Shown here piece after piece: positions 42,720-53,763 of a stretch of 64,000 nt of DNA. A program made the translations under genes and the position numbers. This DNA is from Megamerina dolium. Its lineage: Eukaryota; Arthropoda; Insecta; Diptera; Megamerinidae. Numbering within the stretch: the stretch's first letter is position 1; each line of letters opens with the position of its first letter. The stretch spans positions 12,300,609 to 12,364,608 of the forward strand of contig OY978530.1 in the NCBI GenBank assembly GCA_963854835.1, given 5' to 3'. The notes under the pieces are model-generated. The model ran no database searches, was not told where the DNA came from, and was given only the letters and a program-made list of their open reading frames with translations.

Positions 42720-43314
42720 TTTTTTTTTTTTTTTGTATTCGAAGGGGGAATCTTTCTTAGATACCGTCCACCATAGACGGCATGTACGATTCATACTGTC
42801 CGCTAAAGGTACACCTCATTCGGGACCACGCCCAGTCAGTATTATCTTACTATGCTGGACTTGCGAACCAATACGCCTACGTACTAAACCCTTAACTCCG
42901 ACCTCTATAGCTTGTTTGTGTCCTGCGGGACCGCCGTTAAGCACTACTTCGCAGGACTAAGCTGAGCTAATATGCCTCTTCAAACATCCCGTACATGGCG
43001 TTCACACAGCTGCAGTTATATTTCTCCGCTGCCACTCCTTCTTCCTGAGCTCCTTGAGAGGTATTGCAGCCCATTCTTTCATCTTAAACCACACCAAACT
43101 CGATCGCAGCATATGGCTCACAATGTTATCAGGTGTCATCCTTTCATTTATTATCTTCTCTATGGTCATTCTCTGCGTCTCAAATCTTAGGCAGAAGAAA
43201 AAGATATGCTGAGCGTTTTCGCCAACAGTGTTGCAGAATGAACATTCTGTCGCGTCATCATGACCGAATCTATGGAGGTACTCTCTGAAACAACCATGGC
43301 CCGTCAAAAACTGC
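42720..43314 (-). mobile_element. R1-clade LINE, 5'-truncated 595-bp copy
   Basis: Minus-strand copy of the last 100 codons of ORF2 (HGCFREYLHRFGHDDATECS, with the CCHC-type knuckle) and the full 3' UTR plus A tail. Flanked by the 11-bp duplication ACACCACATGT at 42709-42719 and 43315-43325. The target is CA-rich (CACACCACATGTGTGTATC). It is nearly identical to the 44.1-47.1 kb copy, so it is recent. The ORF fragment is open but too short to act. Confidence 0.93.
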
Positions 43315-43325
43315 ACACCACATGT

Positions 43326-43734
43326 GTGTATCTATGTATGTGTGTACGTATGTACTCGATCGATGCACTCCACATGTGCGTATGTTAGAAAGCAACTTTT
43401 TGATATTCACACACACGTAAGTGCAGAAATACGAATTGTGTGGGAAAGTACTTTGTCAGCTTTTTCACACCCAACTCAGTTGGCTCAATGTTCTGGGATT
43501 CCACAATTATAAGTAATATTAGTATGGATTGCGTATATGATAACTTCGAGCAATGTTGGTATGTGTATGGACAAATGTGAAGTTCACAATTTCGGGAAAT
43601 ATGTCGCGAGGCAAAATATGCATATGTGCATATTTATTTATTCTCCTCGGTTAGAGGTTGTGCGTTGGGTATGGGATCCGCCACATAACAAATCCCCCCA
43701 ATGAAAAAAACAACAATGTCTCGGATAAGGACTA
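43326..43734. other. TG/CA-rich spacer
   Basis: Begins with GTGTGTATCTATGTATGTGT-type low complexity, then unassigned DNA. Nothing coding recognised. Confidence 0.4.
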
Positions 43735-43990
43735 CCGCTTTTGTTGATGACCCGCGCAAACAAAAAAAGGACCATGATGTACGGATATGCACCTGGAATG
43801 TCCGTCACTTCCACTAGATGTATGTCTTCCGTCGAACACCATGTGATCGATTTGGTTTTCGTTCGTGGATCTAGCCACAGCCACGTCGCTTAATTGATGT
43901 CGAAATGCTTAAATATGGTACGACTAATTACCATGTTTCGTGCTGCGGCGATGTCGATCAGCCCCATTCCGTTATCGGAAGTGTTCTGAT
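43735..43990 (-). pseudogene. RTE endonuclease fragments in fold-back arrangement
   Basis: 43735-43806 (+) is the RTE leader and endonuclease start (TACGGATATGCACCTGGAAT). From about 43810 to 43990 the minus strand reads as a later part of the endonuclease (GLIDIAAARNMVIS, ATWLWLDPRTK), related to 3650-3780 on the plus strand. Two parts of one gene thus meet head to head. Both are broken. Confidence 0.65.
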
Positions 43991-44104
43991 GGACGCCAAA
44001 TTTTCCGACAGAGTGAGAGAAGATACTTTCCTTGCACACTAGCATTAAAGGCCCCATGCACATTAATTTACTGAAATATCAACACTATTCTGTGAAAACT
44101 TAAT

Positions 44105-44129
44105 ACACACACACACACACACACACACA
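44105..44129. repeat. (AC)n tract at 5' end of R1-clade copy 1
   Basis: About 12 AC units directly before the truncated element start. A matching AC tract follows the element's A tail at 47112-47142. Confidence 0.95.
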
Positions 44130-44165
44130 GCCAAAGCCAAAGCCAAAGCCAAAGCCAAAGCCAAA
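44130..44165 (+). repeat. (GCCAAA)6 at truncation junction
   Basis: Six GCCAAA units join the AC tract to the element. The sister copy has a single GCCAAA at this place (about 55031-55036), so the expansion is specific to this junction. Confidence 0.93.
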
Positions 44166-44316
44166 GTTGCATCAAATGTGGGGAAAAGGGTCACTTCGCA
44201 AAGACATGCGATAAAAAGCCATTCTGTGGAGCATGCAAAATCAACGGGAAGGATGCGGGTCACCAAATCGGCAGTAGGAAGTGTCCCCTATATCAAGCAG
44301 CGTGCAAAAGGATATA

Positions 44317-46825
44317 ATGAGAGTTGTACAGATCAACTTAAACCATTGTGAAGCTGCACAGGAGTTGCTCAGGCAGACAGTATACGAACAGAAGATAGAA
44401 GTGGCTATAGTTTGCGAGCAGTACAAAAACTTAAGCGCAGGAACCTGGATCTCTGATCAGGTAAACAAAGCTGCCATATGGGCCTGTGGAAACAACTCCA
44501 TCCAAGACAAGCCGCTCCTTGGAAAATCCTACTACACGCGGGCGAAGATCTGTGGAATCAATTTTTACAGCTGCTATGTCCCGCCGAGTGTGACGCAAGT
44601 CGACTATGAAAGGATTCTAGACGAACTAGTGCGAGACGCCAGAACTACTACGCCAAACGTAATAGCAGGTGACTTCAATGCATGGGCCGAGGAATGGGGC
44701 AGCAGTTATACAAATAGGCGGGGTGATGCCCTGCTCAAGGCGTTCTCCTTGCTAGACGCTGTATTGCTCAATACTGGCGGTAGGAATACCTTCGAGAAGA
44801 ATGGTCGCGGATCAATTATTGACATTACGTTCGCCAGCCGCGCGCTCGTTCGATCGACAAGCTGGCAGGTATGCGACTTTTACACACATAGCGACCACCT
44901 TGCTATTGTGATGGAAGTCGGCAATCATGAGCAGATTCAAGGGAGCCTACAAAAAACACAAACTAGAGGGTGGAAAGTGGAAACGCTCGATGAAGAAATC
45001 TTCAAACTCATTCTAGACGTGAACCCAGACTGTTCAAACGACGTGGACCGACAGGCTGACATGCTGTCAAAGTACGTAAGTAAAGCTTGCGACGCCGCCA
45101 TGTGCAGAAAAAGACAGAATATGTATAGAAAGCACACGTACTGGTGGAATCAGGAGATTAATACATTAAGAAGTGAATGTCATAGAGCAAGACGTCTCTC
45201 CCAAAGAAGCCAAGGTACGCCGGAGCATATAATACTACGTGAATGCTTCAAAAAGAAACGCAAGGAGTTTAAAAAGGCGATCAAAAGCAGCAAGTCCTCA
45301 TGCTTCAAAGAACTCTGTGAAAGGGTGGACGAGAACCCGTGGGTCGACGCGTATAAGATAGTGATGTCCAAGGTCAGAGGTGGTAGAGGTAAAGCACCAA
45401 CCTGCTCTATCCTCCTAGCAAAGGTAGTAAAAACGCTTTTTCCGGCGCAAGACTTGCAACCGTATATGGTGATACCCCCAATAGAAGAGGCAGTGAAAAT
45501 CGACGAGTCGGAGATTATCTTAGCGGCGGAGAGATTCGGTAACGCAAAGGCGCCTGGACTTGATGGCATCCCGAATAAGGCGCTGAAAATCGCCATTAAT
45601 CATAACACGAAGCCTTTTGCCGAGCTTTTTGCGAGATGTTTGAACGAGGGTGTTTTCCCGAAAGTATGGAAAAAACAGCGCCTGGTCCTCCTTCAGAAGC
45701 CGAATAAACCGGCGGGTGAGCCAAATGCGTATCGTCCACTTTGCATGATTGATACGATGGCCAAAATATTGGAACGTTGCGAAGGAGCTCTCCCAAGTTC
45801 AGAGCATCTGCAGAGAGACAGCTTCGAAAATTAAGGATTGGCTCACGACGACAAAGCTCCAGCTTGCGGTACAGAAAACAGAGGCTGTACTTATCACGAG
45901 CAGGAAAAAACTCGAAAAAATCACCCTAAACATTGACGGCTACAACATTACAACGCAACCTTCGTTGAGATATCTAGGTGTAATGATTGATACGATGCTC
46001 AACTTCAAGGCGCATATCGAAAAAGCCTGCGGGAAGGCGGCAACAATGACAGCGGCTCTGACGAGAATCATGGCCAACATTGGTGGCCCCAGCCAGAGTA
46101 GGAGAGCGCTCCTGACTAAAGTCAGTCAATCAATATTGATGTACGCGGCGCCTATATGGGGGGCAGCTCTGCGGCAAAAGACATACTCGAAGAAGGCGAA
46201 GATAGTTTTCAGGTTAAGCGCTATTAGAGTTGCATGTGCATTTAGGACAGTGTCACAAGAAGGTGCCGGTATTATATCCGGCATTATGCCGCCGGACATA
46301 ATGGCCTCGGAGTTGGGCAGAGTATATAACAGAACCAAAAGCCTGAATAGGCGGTTAACGGCAACCGAACGGAAAGAGGAGAGACAGACGAGCCTAGATG
46401 AATGGCAAAGTCAATGGGACGCCGCAGGAAAAGGGAGGTGGACCCACAGGCTCATCAGAAACGTGCAAGCTTGGGTCGAAAGAGGACACGGAGAGACAGA
46501 CTACTACCTTACGCAGTTTTTGACGGGCCATGGTTGTTTCAGAGAGTACCTCCACAGATTCGGTCATGATGACGCGACAGAATGTTCATTCTGCAACACT
46601 GTTGGCGAAAACGCTCAGCATATCTTTTTCTTCTGCCTAAGATTTGAGACGCAGAGAATGACCATAGAGAAGATAATAAATGAAAGGATAACACCTGATA
46701 ACATTGTGAGCCATATGCTGCGATCGAGTTTAGTGTGGTTTAAGATGAAAGAATGGGCTGCAATAGCTCTCAAGGAGCTCAGGAAGAAGGAGTGGCAGCG
46801 GAGAAATATAACTGCAGCTGTGTGA
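44317..46825 (+). pseudogene. R1-clade ORF2, copy 1, catalytic core deleted
   Basis: ATG at 44317 overlaps the ORF1 stop (TAATG). Endonuclease: VVQINLNHCEAA, VCEQYKN, GDFNAWAEEWGS, DITFASRA and THSDHLAIV. RT start: NAKAPGLDGIPNKAL, YRPLCMIDTMAKILER. At about 45776 a deletion joins this point to the position matching about 60163 in copy 2, through a short GTTGCG/GGTTG-type overlap. Motifs A, B and C (including YADD) are lost and the frame shifts. The downstream part (45830-46825, other frame) has KYLG-like RYLGVMID and the C-terminal knuckle CSFCNTVGENAQHIFFFC. It is inactive. Confidence 0.92.
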
Positions 46826-47092
46826 ACGCCATGTACGGGATGTTTGAAGAGGCATATTAGCTCAGCTTAGTCCTGCGAAGTAGTGCTTAACGGCGGTCCC
46901 GCAGGACACAAACAAGCTATAGAGGTCGGAGTTAAGGGTTTAGTACGTAGGCGTACTGGTTCGCAAGTCCAGCATAGTAAGATATTACTGACTGGGCGTG
47001 GTCCCGAATGAGGTGTACCTTTAGCGGACAGTATGAATCGTACATGCCGTCTATGGTGGACGGTATCTAAGAAAGATTCCCCCTTCGAATAC

Positions 47093-47095
47093 AAA

Positions 47096-47142
<47 letters not shown>
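47093..47142. repeat. Poly-A tail followed by (AC)n
   Basis: About 20 A then about 15 AC units: the end of copy 1 plus its target tract. Confidence 0.95.
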
Positions 47143-47143
<1 letters not shown>

Positions 47144-48310
47144 TTTGTTGTTTTGTGTTGTGTGTTGACGTGGTCAGTGAGCGCTCCGCTGTTTTTTGTA
47201 TGAAATATTGGGAAGTGGAAGGATATTGGGAGTCGCATGCATTGGATCGGATGACCTGTGGGACTGAGAGGTCGTGCGAGTAGAGGAATCCTGCTAATAT
47301 CGTAATGAATCCTGAATTTAAAGATAAGTGTATCAAATACAATATTGATTTGTGAAGAAAAAGTGGTTAATAGGAAAATAGCTGAATGTGCTGTTCTTTT
47401 TCTTTTTACATTGTTGGTACAATATTTTGTTGTTATCAATTTGTTAGTTGGTATATTGCCAACTACTGTGACGTAAATATAAATTAATTAAAAATAATTA
47501 GTGTAGACACACACCTATTAAGAAATTGGAGACTTACATAGTTGAGTTTACTTGGTGGTATTGCCAGCCAGTACTTGGGAAAATCCCCACAACTGGTCTT
47601 ACACTTTGTAGGGATTTTATATATAAATTAGGAATATTTAAACATTAATCGATTTAATTTAAATTAAAACTGAAATAAAACATGTTATTTTTATCTCTTG
47701 ACAAGTTCAATTGATCTTACACATGTAAGATGGTATATGTGTATGAGTAGTATATATGTGTGGAGTACATAACGATGATATGTATTTGAATGCGTAGAAT
47801 GCGTGCATATGCAGAAATGCACAAATATGTGTGTGTGTATGTAAGTGTACATGTGTTTGAGAAGTTATATTTTGTGGACACGATCGTGGGCGTATGTGCA
47901 TATGAGTATTTACATTTTTCGAGCGTGAGCATAGAAATGCATGAATTTGAAGGAGTATATCTTCAGTGGTGTGTGCAAGGGTGTACCATGTAAGATGTTG
48001 TAGAAAGGTATATGGTGGTATGCATGGGGTAAAGGTATGTGTGTAGTCATAGATGTGTATATGGGCATGCCTATGAATATGAGTATGTATGGTTACAAAT
48101 GCATGTATGTATGTATGTGGGTATGTGGGTGTTTGCATTTATATAGACATGGGTGCGGATGGCTATGTGTGTGTAAGTGCTTGTGTGTGTTCATGTATAC
48201 GTGTGTAGATTTACATTTATGTGGATTAGCGCATGGATTCATATATAGTAAATATATCTCTTGTTGTGCCAGCGTGAGTATATGCGTTGGCACATGTAAC
48301 GTGTAATTAT
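47143..48310. other. Noncoding, TG-rich low complexity
   Basis: 47143-47700 is AT-rich and unassigned. 47700-48310 is a long degenerate TG/ATG-rich tract (CA/ACAY-like on the minus strand), the sort of sequence AC-targeted LINEs could use. The open frames here are low-complexity artefacts. Confidence 0.5.
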
Positions 48311-48520
48311 TTTCGGCCATTGGCATTAAGACCGAGACCAGTAAGGTCTTAATTAAGGTATACTGGAAACAATGAATATAATATGGTAGTTTTGAGCTGG
48401 TAATTGTGGTATTCTGTTACCTCAGTATGCAGGGGTGGTACCCTGCAGAAATGGCTTTCGGGCTAATGCCACAATTGCCTCCGCCCCGCTAAAACCATTG
48501 CAGGCCTCGAAGAACGCTCA

Positions 48521-48572
48521 ATGTTCGTCACCAATGTTCGTCACCAATGTTCGTCACTCAATGTTCGTCACC
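48521..48572 (+). repeat. Four 12-14-bp tandem repeats before ORF1
   Basis: ATGTTCGTCACCA-type units start at 48521, 48534, 48547 and 48561, each beginning with ATG; the ORF1 start ATGTCAGAG follows at 48573. Confidence 0.9.
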
Positions 48573-49857
48573 ATGTCAGAGTTGCCGGTAGAGGTCTACT
48601 CACCGATAGCAACTACAGGTAGAGGAGATAATGCGATAAAACAAAAAGTAATAAATGAGGAGAACGAACAGCAGGAAGGTGAGGAAGACCTAACTTCTGC
48701 TGATACTCGGAAAAATGATGCATTTGATATCCTGGGCCACAAAATTGCTGAGCTTCAGAGTATGATTGGATCGCAAAGGCACATTAACCAGACGGTGCGA
48801 GATTTGGTATCTAATATTGCAGCCCTTCACGAAGAGGCATCTGAAAGATACTCACATAAGCGGCTAGGCCCAACCATTATGGAGGCAAAGGGTTCACAGA
48901 CATCGCCTACAAGACAGCATGACAAAGTCATTATTCAGAAGCAGGAGATGCGAAAAGGAGAAGTGAGGGCGAAAGAACTTGAAATGGAGACGACACAGAA
49001 ACCAAAACAACAGAGTAAGGAGGACTGGCAGCCCGTTATAAAGAAGGGAACAAACAAGCCACCACCAAAGAAAGGACTTCCTTTAGAAAATAAAGGGAAA
49101 GTAGTTCCAAAGCGTATCCGTGCTCGACCCGAAGCTATAGTCATAACTAAAACCGGGGACTTATCATACGCTGATATATTAAAAAAAACTGAAGGCCAAT
49201 CCAGATTTTAAGCAGCTCGGCGAAGAGGTTAATAAAATCAAAAAGACCTCTAAAGGTGAAATATTGTTGGAGTTAAAAGGCAAGCCAGGCGAGAAAACAG
49301 AAAAATATAAGGAAGCGATGGAACAAGCTCTCCAAAAGTCAGCTAGCATCAAAACACTGCGACCACATACCCTTATTGAATGTCGGGATTTAGATGAAAT
49401 TACTGTGGCGGAAGACATATGCGCCGCAGTGGTGGAGAAATACCCAGAAATAGGACACTTGGACGCAAGTGCCGTAAAGTCCATGCGAACGACGTGGAAT
49501 GGTTCGCAAACAGCGCTGATTAGACTCCCTGCAGAAATAGCAAAATCAATATTAAATGGTGAGCGAATCCTTGTGGGTTGGGTGAATTGCAGGCTACGTG
49601 AGTATATAACTCCAACGCGCTGCTTTAAGTGCCTTGGTTTTGGACATATATCAAGGCACTGTAAAAGTACTATAGACCGCACAGATGCTTGCATGAGCTG
49701 TGGAAACAAAGGCCATCGAGCAAACCTGTGTAAAGCACAGCCCAAATGTGTTATCTGTGAACCAGGAATTAAAGGTGGAAACGAACACCCTACAGGATGC
49801 TATAAATGCCCAGCTTATAAAGCAGCTCTACAAGAAATAAGAAAACGGAATGATTAG
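48573..49857 (+). pseudogene. R1-clade family 2 ORF1 (Gag-like), one frameshift
   Basis: I take the start at 48573 (MSELPVEVYSPI); an in-frame ATG lies one repeat upstream at 48561. The N-terminal half is charged with a helical part (HKIAELQSMIGSQRHINQTV). A frameshift near the A-run at about 49180-49196 ends the first frame at 49211; the second frame continues to 49857. That part has three zinc-binding groups: CFKCLGFGHISRHC, CMSCGNKGHRANLC and CVICE...HPTGCYKC. The protein would coat element RNA. The ORF overlaps ORF2 by 8 bp. Without the frameshift it would be about 430 residues. Confidence 0.85.
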
Positions 49858-52828
49858 GTGCATTCAGATAAATCTAAACCACTGTGAAGCAGCACAAGAT
49901 ATCCTCCTGAAAACAATAGCTGAACAACAAATTGACGTTGCACTAATAAGCGAGCAATACAAAAATCTAGTAAATAATGGAAAGTGGTTAAGCGACATGA
50001 GCAGTAAAGCAGCGATATGGACCTGCGGCAATCTGCCTTTTGAACGCAAAAGTAGCACCCAACATGTAGGCTTTGTCTACGCACAAATTAAAGGAGTACA
50101 TTTCTACAGTTGCTATGCACCGCCAAGTGCAACAATACAAGAATTCGAAGATATGGTAGACCGATTGGTGAATGAAGCGAGAGGGAAATCACCCATAATA
50201 ATCGGGGGTGACTTTAATGCCTGGGCTACGGAGTGGGGTAGTGTACGCACGAACCGTAGAGGGACTCTAGTCTTAGAAGCGTTTGCCTGTTTAGACATGG
50301 TGGTGCTGAATCATGGTAATGCATTCACCTTCGATAATGGAAGAGGAGGATCAGTTGTGGATATTACATTCGCAAGCCGAACGTTAGCAAGAGTTATGGA
50401 ATGGAAAGTGTCGGATGTATATACACATAGCGACCATATGGCTATTGTGTTCAATACGAAACCTACTACAAGGTTTCAATTACACAGAACACAAACAAAG
50501 GCACAAACAAACGGCTGGAAAGTTAAAAAACTTGATATGGACGTTTTGGAATACGTCCTTAATGATCTGTATACAATCGAAGGCAATGCTGAAAAACAAG
50601 CAGAGCATGTAATGCGATTACTTGAGAAAGTATGTGACGCAGCAATGCCTCGAAAGGGGAAAAGTAACGGGAGGGCCCCAGTATACTGGTGGAACGAAGA
50701 TATAGCTAGCTTACGCTCACAATGTCATAGACACCGCAGAATGCAACAGAGGGGCAGAGGTACAGAACAATATGGGAATTTGCAATCGCAGTACAAGGCG
50801 ACAAGGAAACTGCTACGGAAAGCGATATCCAAGAGCAAAAAGCAGGCATTTCTTAACTTAATTGATGAAGTGCAAAACAATCCCTGGGGGAGCGCGTACA
50901 GGATTGTGCTGAATAAAGTTAATAGCAATAATGCTAATTCCCCCATCTGCCCGGCCATTATGTCAAATATCGTAAATGGTTTATTCCCACAACAGAGCTC
51001 GGAAATGGTTGAATCGGAAATCCAAGTTGATATAGACACAATTCCACCTATAACCCCAGACGAAGTTGCCACAGCTGCACATAAAATCAAAAATGAGAAA
51101 ACCCCAGGACTTGATGGTATACCTAACGTGGTACTCAAAACAGCAATTAAAATGAAGCCAGAAGTTTTTGCGCAATTATACACGGCCTGCTTTAGAGAAG
51201 GATCATTTCCACGTCGGTGGAAACGCCAAAGACTTGTCCTAATCCCCAAAGGCGATAAACCACCGGATGAACCGTCTTCATATCGTCCACTATGTATGCT
51301 GGATACTGCGGGTAAGGTACTGGACCGGATTATATGCTCTAGACTGGAAAAATACACTGAAGGTGAAACAGGCCTTTCTGAATGGCAATATGGATTCAGG
51401 AAAAAGCGCAGTACTGTAGATGCGATTGAAAAAGTGTGTGAAATTGCAAAAAAAGCAATGGAAGGGAAAAGATGGAGAGGGGGCAGTAAAGAATATTGTG
51501 CTGTTGTAACCCTAGATATCAAAAATGCTTTTAATTCAGCGAATTGGTCGTATACACTAAATGCTCTTCGAGGTATCCATGCACCGGCGTACTTGATTCG
51601 AATAATTACAAATTATTTTAAAAGTAGAACTTTGTACTATGACACAGAAGAAGGACCAAAGCAGTACATGGTGACGGGTGGAGTACCGCAAGGCTCGGTA
51701 CTGGGACCACTTCTCTGGAACATTATGTACGACGGTATACTTAAAATACAGAAGCCGAAAGGAGTAAATATCATTGGGTATGCAGACGATATCGCTACCA
51801 CGGTAGTTGCAAAAACCCTGCCGGAAGTAAAACGAAACGCTGAAGAAACAATTAAAAGTGTTAAACAGTGGCTTGAGTTAGCGGGACTAGATCTCGCGGA
51901 TCATAAAACCGAAGCAGTATTAATGAGTAGCCGGAAGAAGGTAGAGCATATTGATGTGCGTGTTGGTAGCCACATCATATCATCCATGCCATACATTAAG
52001 TACTTGGGAGTCCTATTGGACCACAGGTTAAATTTTAAGAAACACCTCAAATATGCGGGTGTTAAAGCAGCAAAAGCAAGTGCGGCACTGTCGAGGCTCA
52101 TGCCGAATATTGGTGGACCACGTCAACCGATTAGACATCTACTCACAGGTGTCAACACATCGATAGTAATGTACGCTGCACCCGTATGGGCTACAGCGAC
52201 CGGTTGTAGCTCTTACATGAGAGGGATAACAGCTGCATACAGATTATCGTCCCTAAGAGTCTGTAGCGCATTTCGCACAGTCTCTAATGATGCAGCGAAT
52301 GTAATCGCGTGCCGGTGTCCTATTGATATCATAGCGGCCCAAGCGAGGTCAATTCGTGATAATAAAAAACTACCGCAGGCTGAGCGGATAGAAGTAGAAA
52401 ATATAATTAGCCATAGTGAGCGAGTATGGCAATATAGATGGGACGCATCGACTAAAGGGCGGTGGACACATACACTAATACCCAATATAAAAACTTGGAT
52501 AGACAGGAAACATGGAGAGATACACTACCACCTGACCCAGTTCCTCAGTGGCCATGGATGCTTCAGAGAGTATTTGTATAGATGCAAACACGTTGATGAC
52601 CCGTGGTGCCTATATTGCAAGCACGAAATTGAGAACGCACAACATGTGCTATTGAGGTGCGTCAGGTTTGAAGGCGAGCGCTCCCAGCTGGAACACCGGA
52701 GGGACTTATCCGATGCATGCTCTCCTCGACAGAAGCATGGAACGCGTCAGCAGACATCATTACAAGAATGATGCAAAGATTGCGACGTGACGAACAGGCG
52801 GCACGTACAAGAAATAGCGGAGAGTGAA
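49850..52828 (+). CDS. R1-clade family 2 ORF2: endonuclease and reverse transcriptase
   Basis: The longest open frame in the window, 973 codons to 52771. Endonuclease (about residues 1-225): CIQINLNHCEAAQ, SEQYKN, GDFNAWATEWGS, NRRG, VDITFASRT, THSDHMAIV. RT (about 410-720): KTPGLDGIPNVVLK, SYRPLCMLDTAGKVLDR, FRKKRSTVDAIEK, motif A TLDIKNAFNSANW, motif B GVPQGSVLGPLLWN, motif C GYADDIATT and KYLGVLLDHRLNF. The C-terminal knuckle is CLYCKHEIENAQHVLLRC. After it the sequence that matches family 1 lies in another frame to a stop at 52828, so a shift at about 52690-52705 changes the last 40 residues. The catalytic parts look intact. It would nick DNA and copy its own RNA at the nick. Confidence 0.9.
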
Positions 52829-53038
52829 AACACTCAAATCCTGCCTTGCGAAGGAATGCCTTGATTGGTGGTACCGCAAGGATGAACAGGACAGTGATAT
52901 CGGGGGAGGTGGTTTTAGTACGTAGGTACATATCGGGGCATAGCCCCAATGTGTGAATCGTGCATGCTGAATAGTACGGGCTTCTCAGTATCTATGAAGA
53001 TTTCCACCTTCCAGCGTATCGAAGCAAAAAAAAAAAAA

Positions 53039-53064
53039 ACACACACACACACACACACACACAC
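53039..53064. repeat. (AC)n tract shared by two LINEs
   Basis: About 13 AC units after the family 2 tail, directly followed by the start of the family 1 copy at 53065. Confidence 0.95.
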
Positions 53065-53763
53065 CCGGACGGTCTGATCCTACGGGATCGGGTACTATAG
53101 CTGGGCTCTAAGCTACCGGGGGGGTCGACAGGTCGCGGATAGCCGGACGGCCTGTAGTAGCAGGTTAATTGCGAGATAAGTTTAAACGAATAAGCAATCC
53201 CCGACGATGAGCGGCAGGAATGGAGGAGGCGGTATAAAAGCCAGCGAGTCCTATGAAATTCCTGTGACAGTGGCGAGCCGACACCGCCTCTTTGAATTAT
53301 GTGTCCCCCTCATCATGCATGGGCATGATGAGTTATAAAAAAACCAAGGCGCGACGGTTTCCATAATGGACGGCTTCCTGGTCAGCGTCTGTACACCATG
53401 TTAGGTGCGGCTGTTAAATCGACCGGTATACTCGGCGGCGCACTGGGAGTCCTTCAGAACCTCAACAGCTTTCTCTGCTGTTGGGAGGATGAGGGTGATG
53501 TGAGCTTCCTCTGCCGAGGTGTTAGCCGCGGTGGGTATCAGTAACCAGCCCCTTCGGGCCTTAGTCAGGAAGTGTGTATTGGACGCAGGAGTTGTAGCCT
53601 GCGTTGCTCCGGGCGAGCGCCGGTTCGTCCGTGTTTTCCGGAACCGGTAAAGCGAAGGACAGGCCTCAGGGAACTGGGGTAGGGGCATTGTCCCCGAGGG
53701 TATACCCGCTCCTGTCTATTTCGGCCCGCCCCCCTACACACGATGCGCTGGTACAGAAAGTAA
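53065..53763 (+). promoter_or_regulatory. 5' leader of R1-clade family 1
   Basis: A GC-richer leader of 0.7 kb that no other copy here retains. It has TATAAAAG at 53233-53240, an inverted word pair (CATCATGCATGGGCATGATG, about 53311-53330) and several open minus-strand frames without domains. LINE leaders usually hold an internal promoter; its exact place is not visible. Confidence 0.5.

Larger units (their letters stand above)
44130..47112 (+). mobile_element. R1-clade (Waldo/Mino-like) LINE, family 1, copy 1
   Basis: 5'-truncated in the last zinc-knuckle codons of ORF1, then ORF2, a 3' UTR and a poly-A tail (47093-47112). It is flanked by AC repeats on both sides. It matches copy 2 (53065-61480, without the nested Jockey) almost base for base except for an internal deletion of about 480 bp. 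AC-targeted R1-clade LINEs such as Waldo and Mino are known; assignment to either is inference. Confidence 0.9.
48311..53039 (+). mobile_element. R1-clade LINE, family 2, near full length
   Basis: Leader (start not certain, about 48310), ORF1, ORF2, 3' UTR and a poly-A tail (about 53026-53039) followed by AC repeats. It shares order, junction style and 3' UTR words with family 1 but is clearly diverged in protein sequence. There is no 5' AC tract in register, though the region upstream is TG-rich. Confidence 0.85.

Noticed and set aside
47707..48326. Several open frames on both strands
   Set aside because: They come from TG/CA-rich low-complexity DNA (Tyr-Thr-His or Cys-Val-Met runs) and show no domain.
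48521..48572. CRISPR-like short direct repeats
   Set aside because: No spacers, units only 12-14 bp, in animal DNA and at a LINE ORF1 start.
50725..51522. 265-codon minus-strand frame
   Set aside because: Antisense to the intact R1-clade ORF2, which has all the expected motifs on the plus strand.
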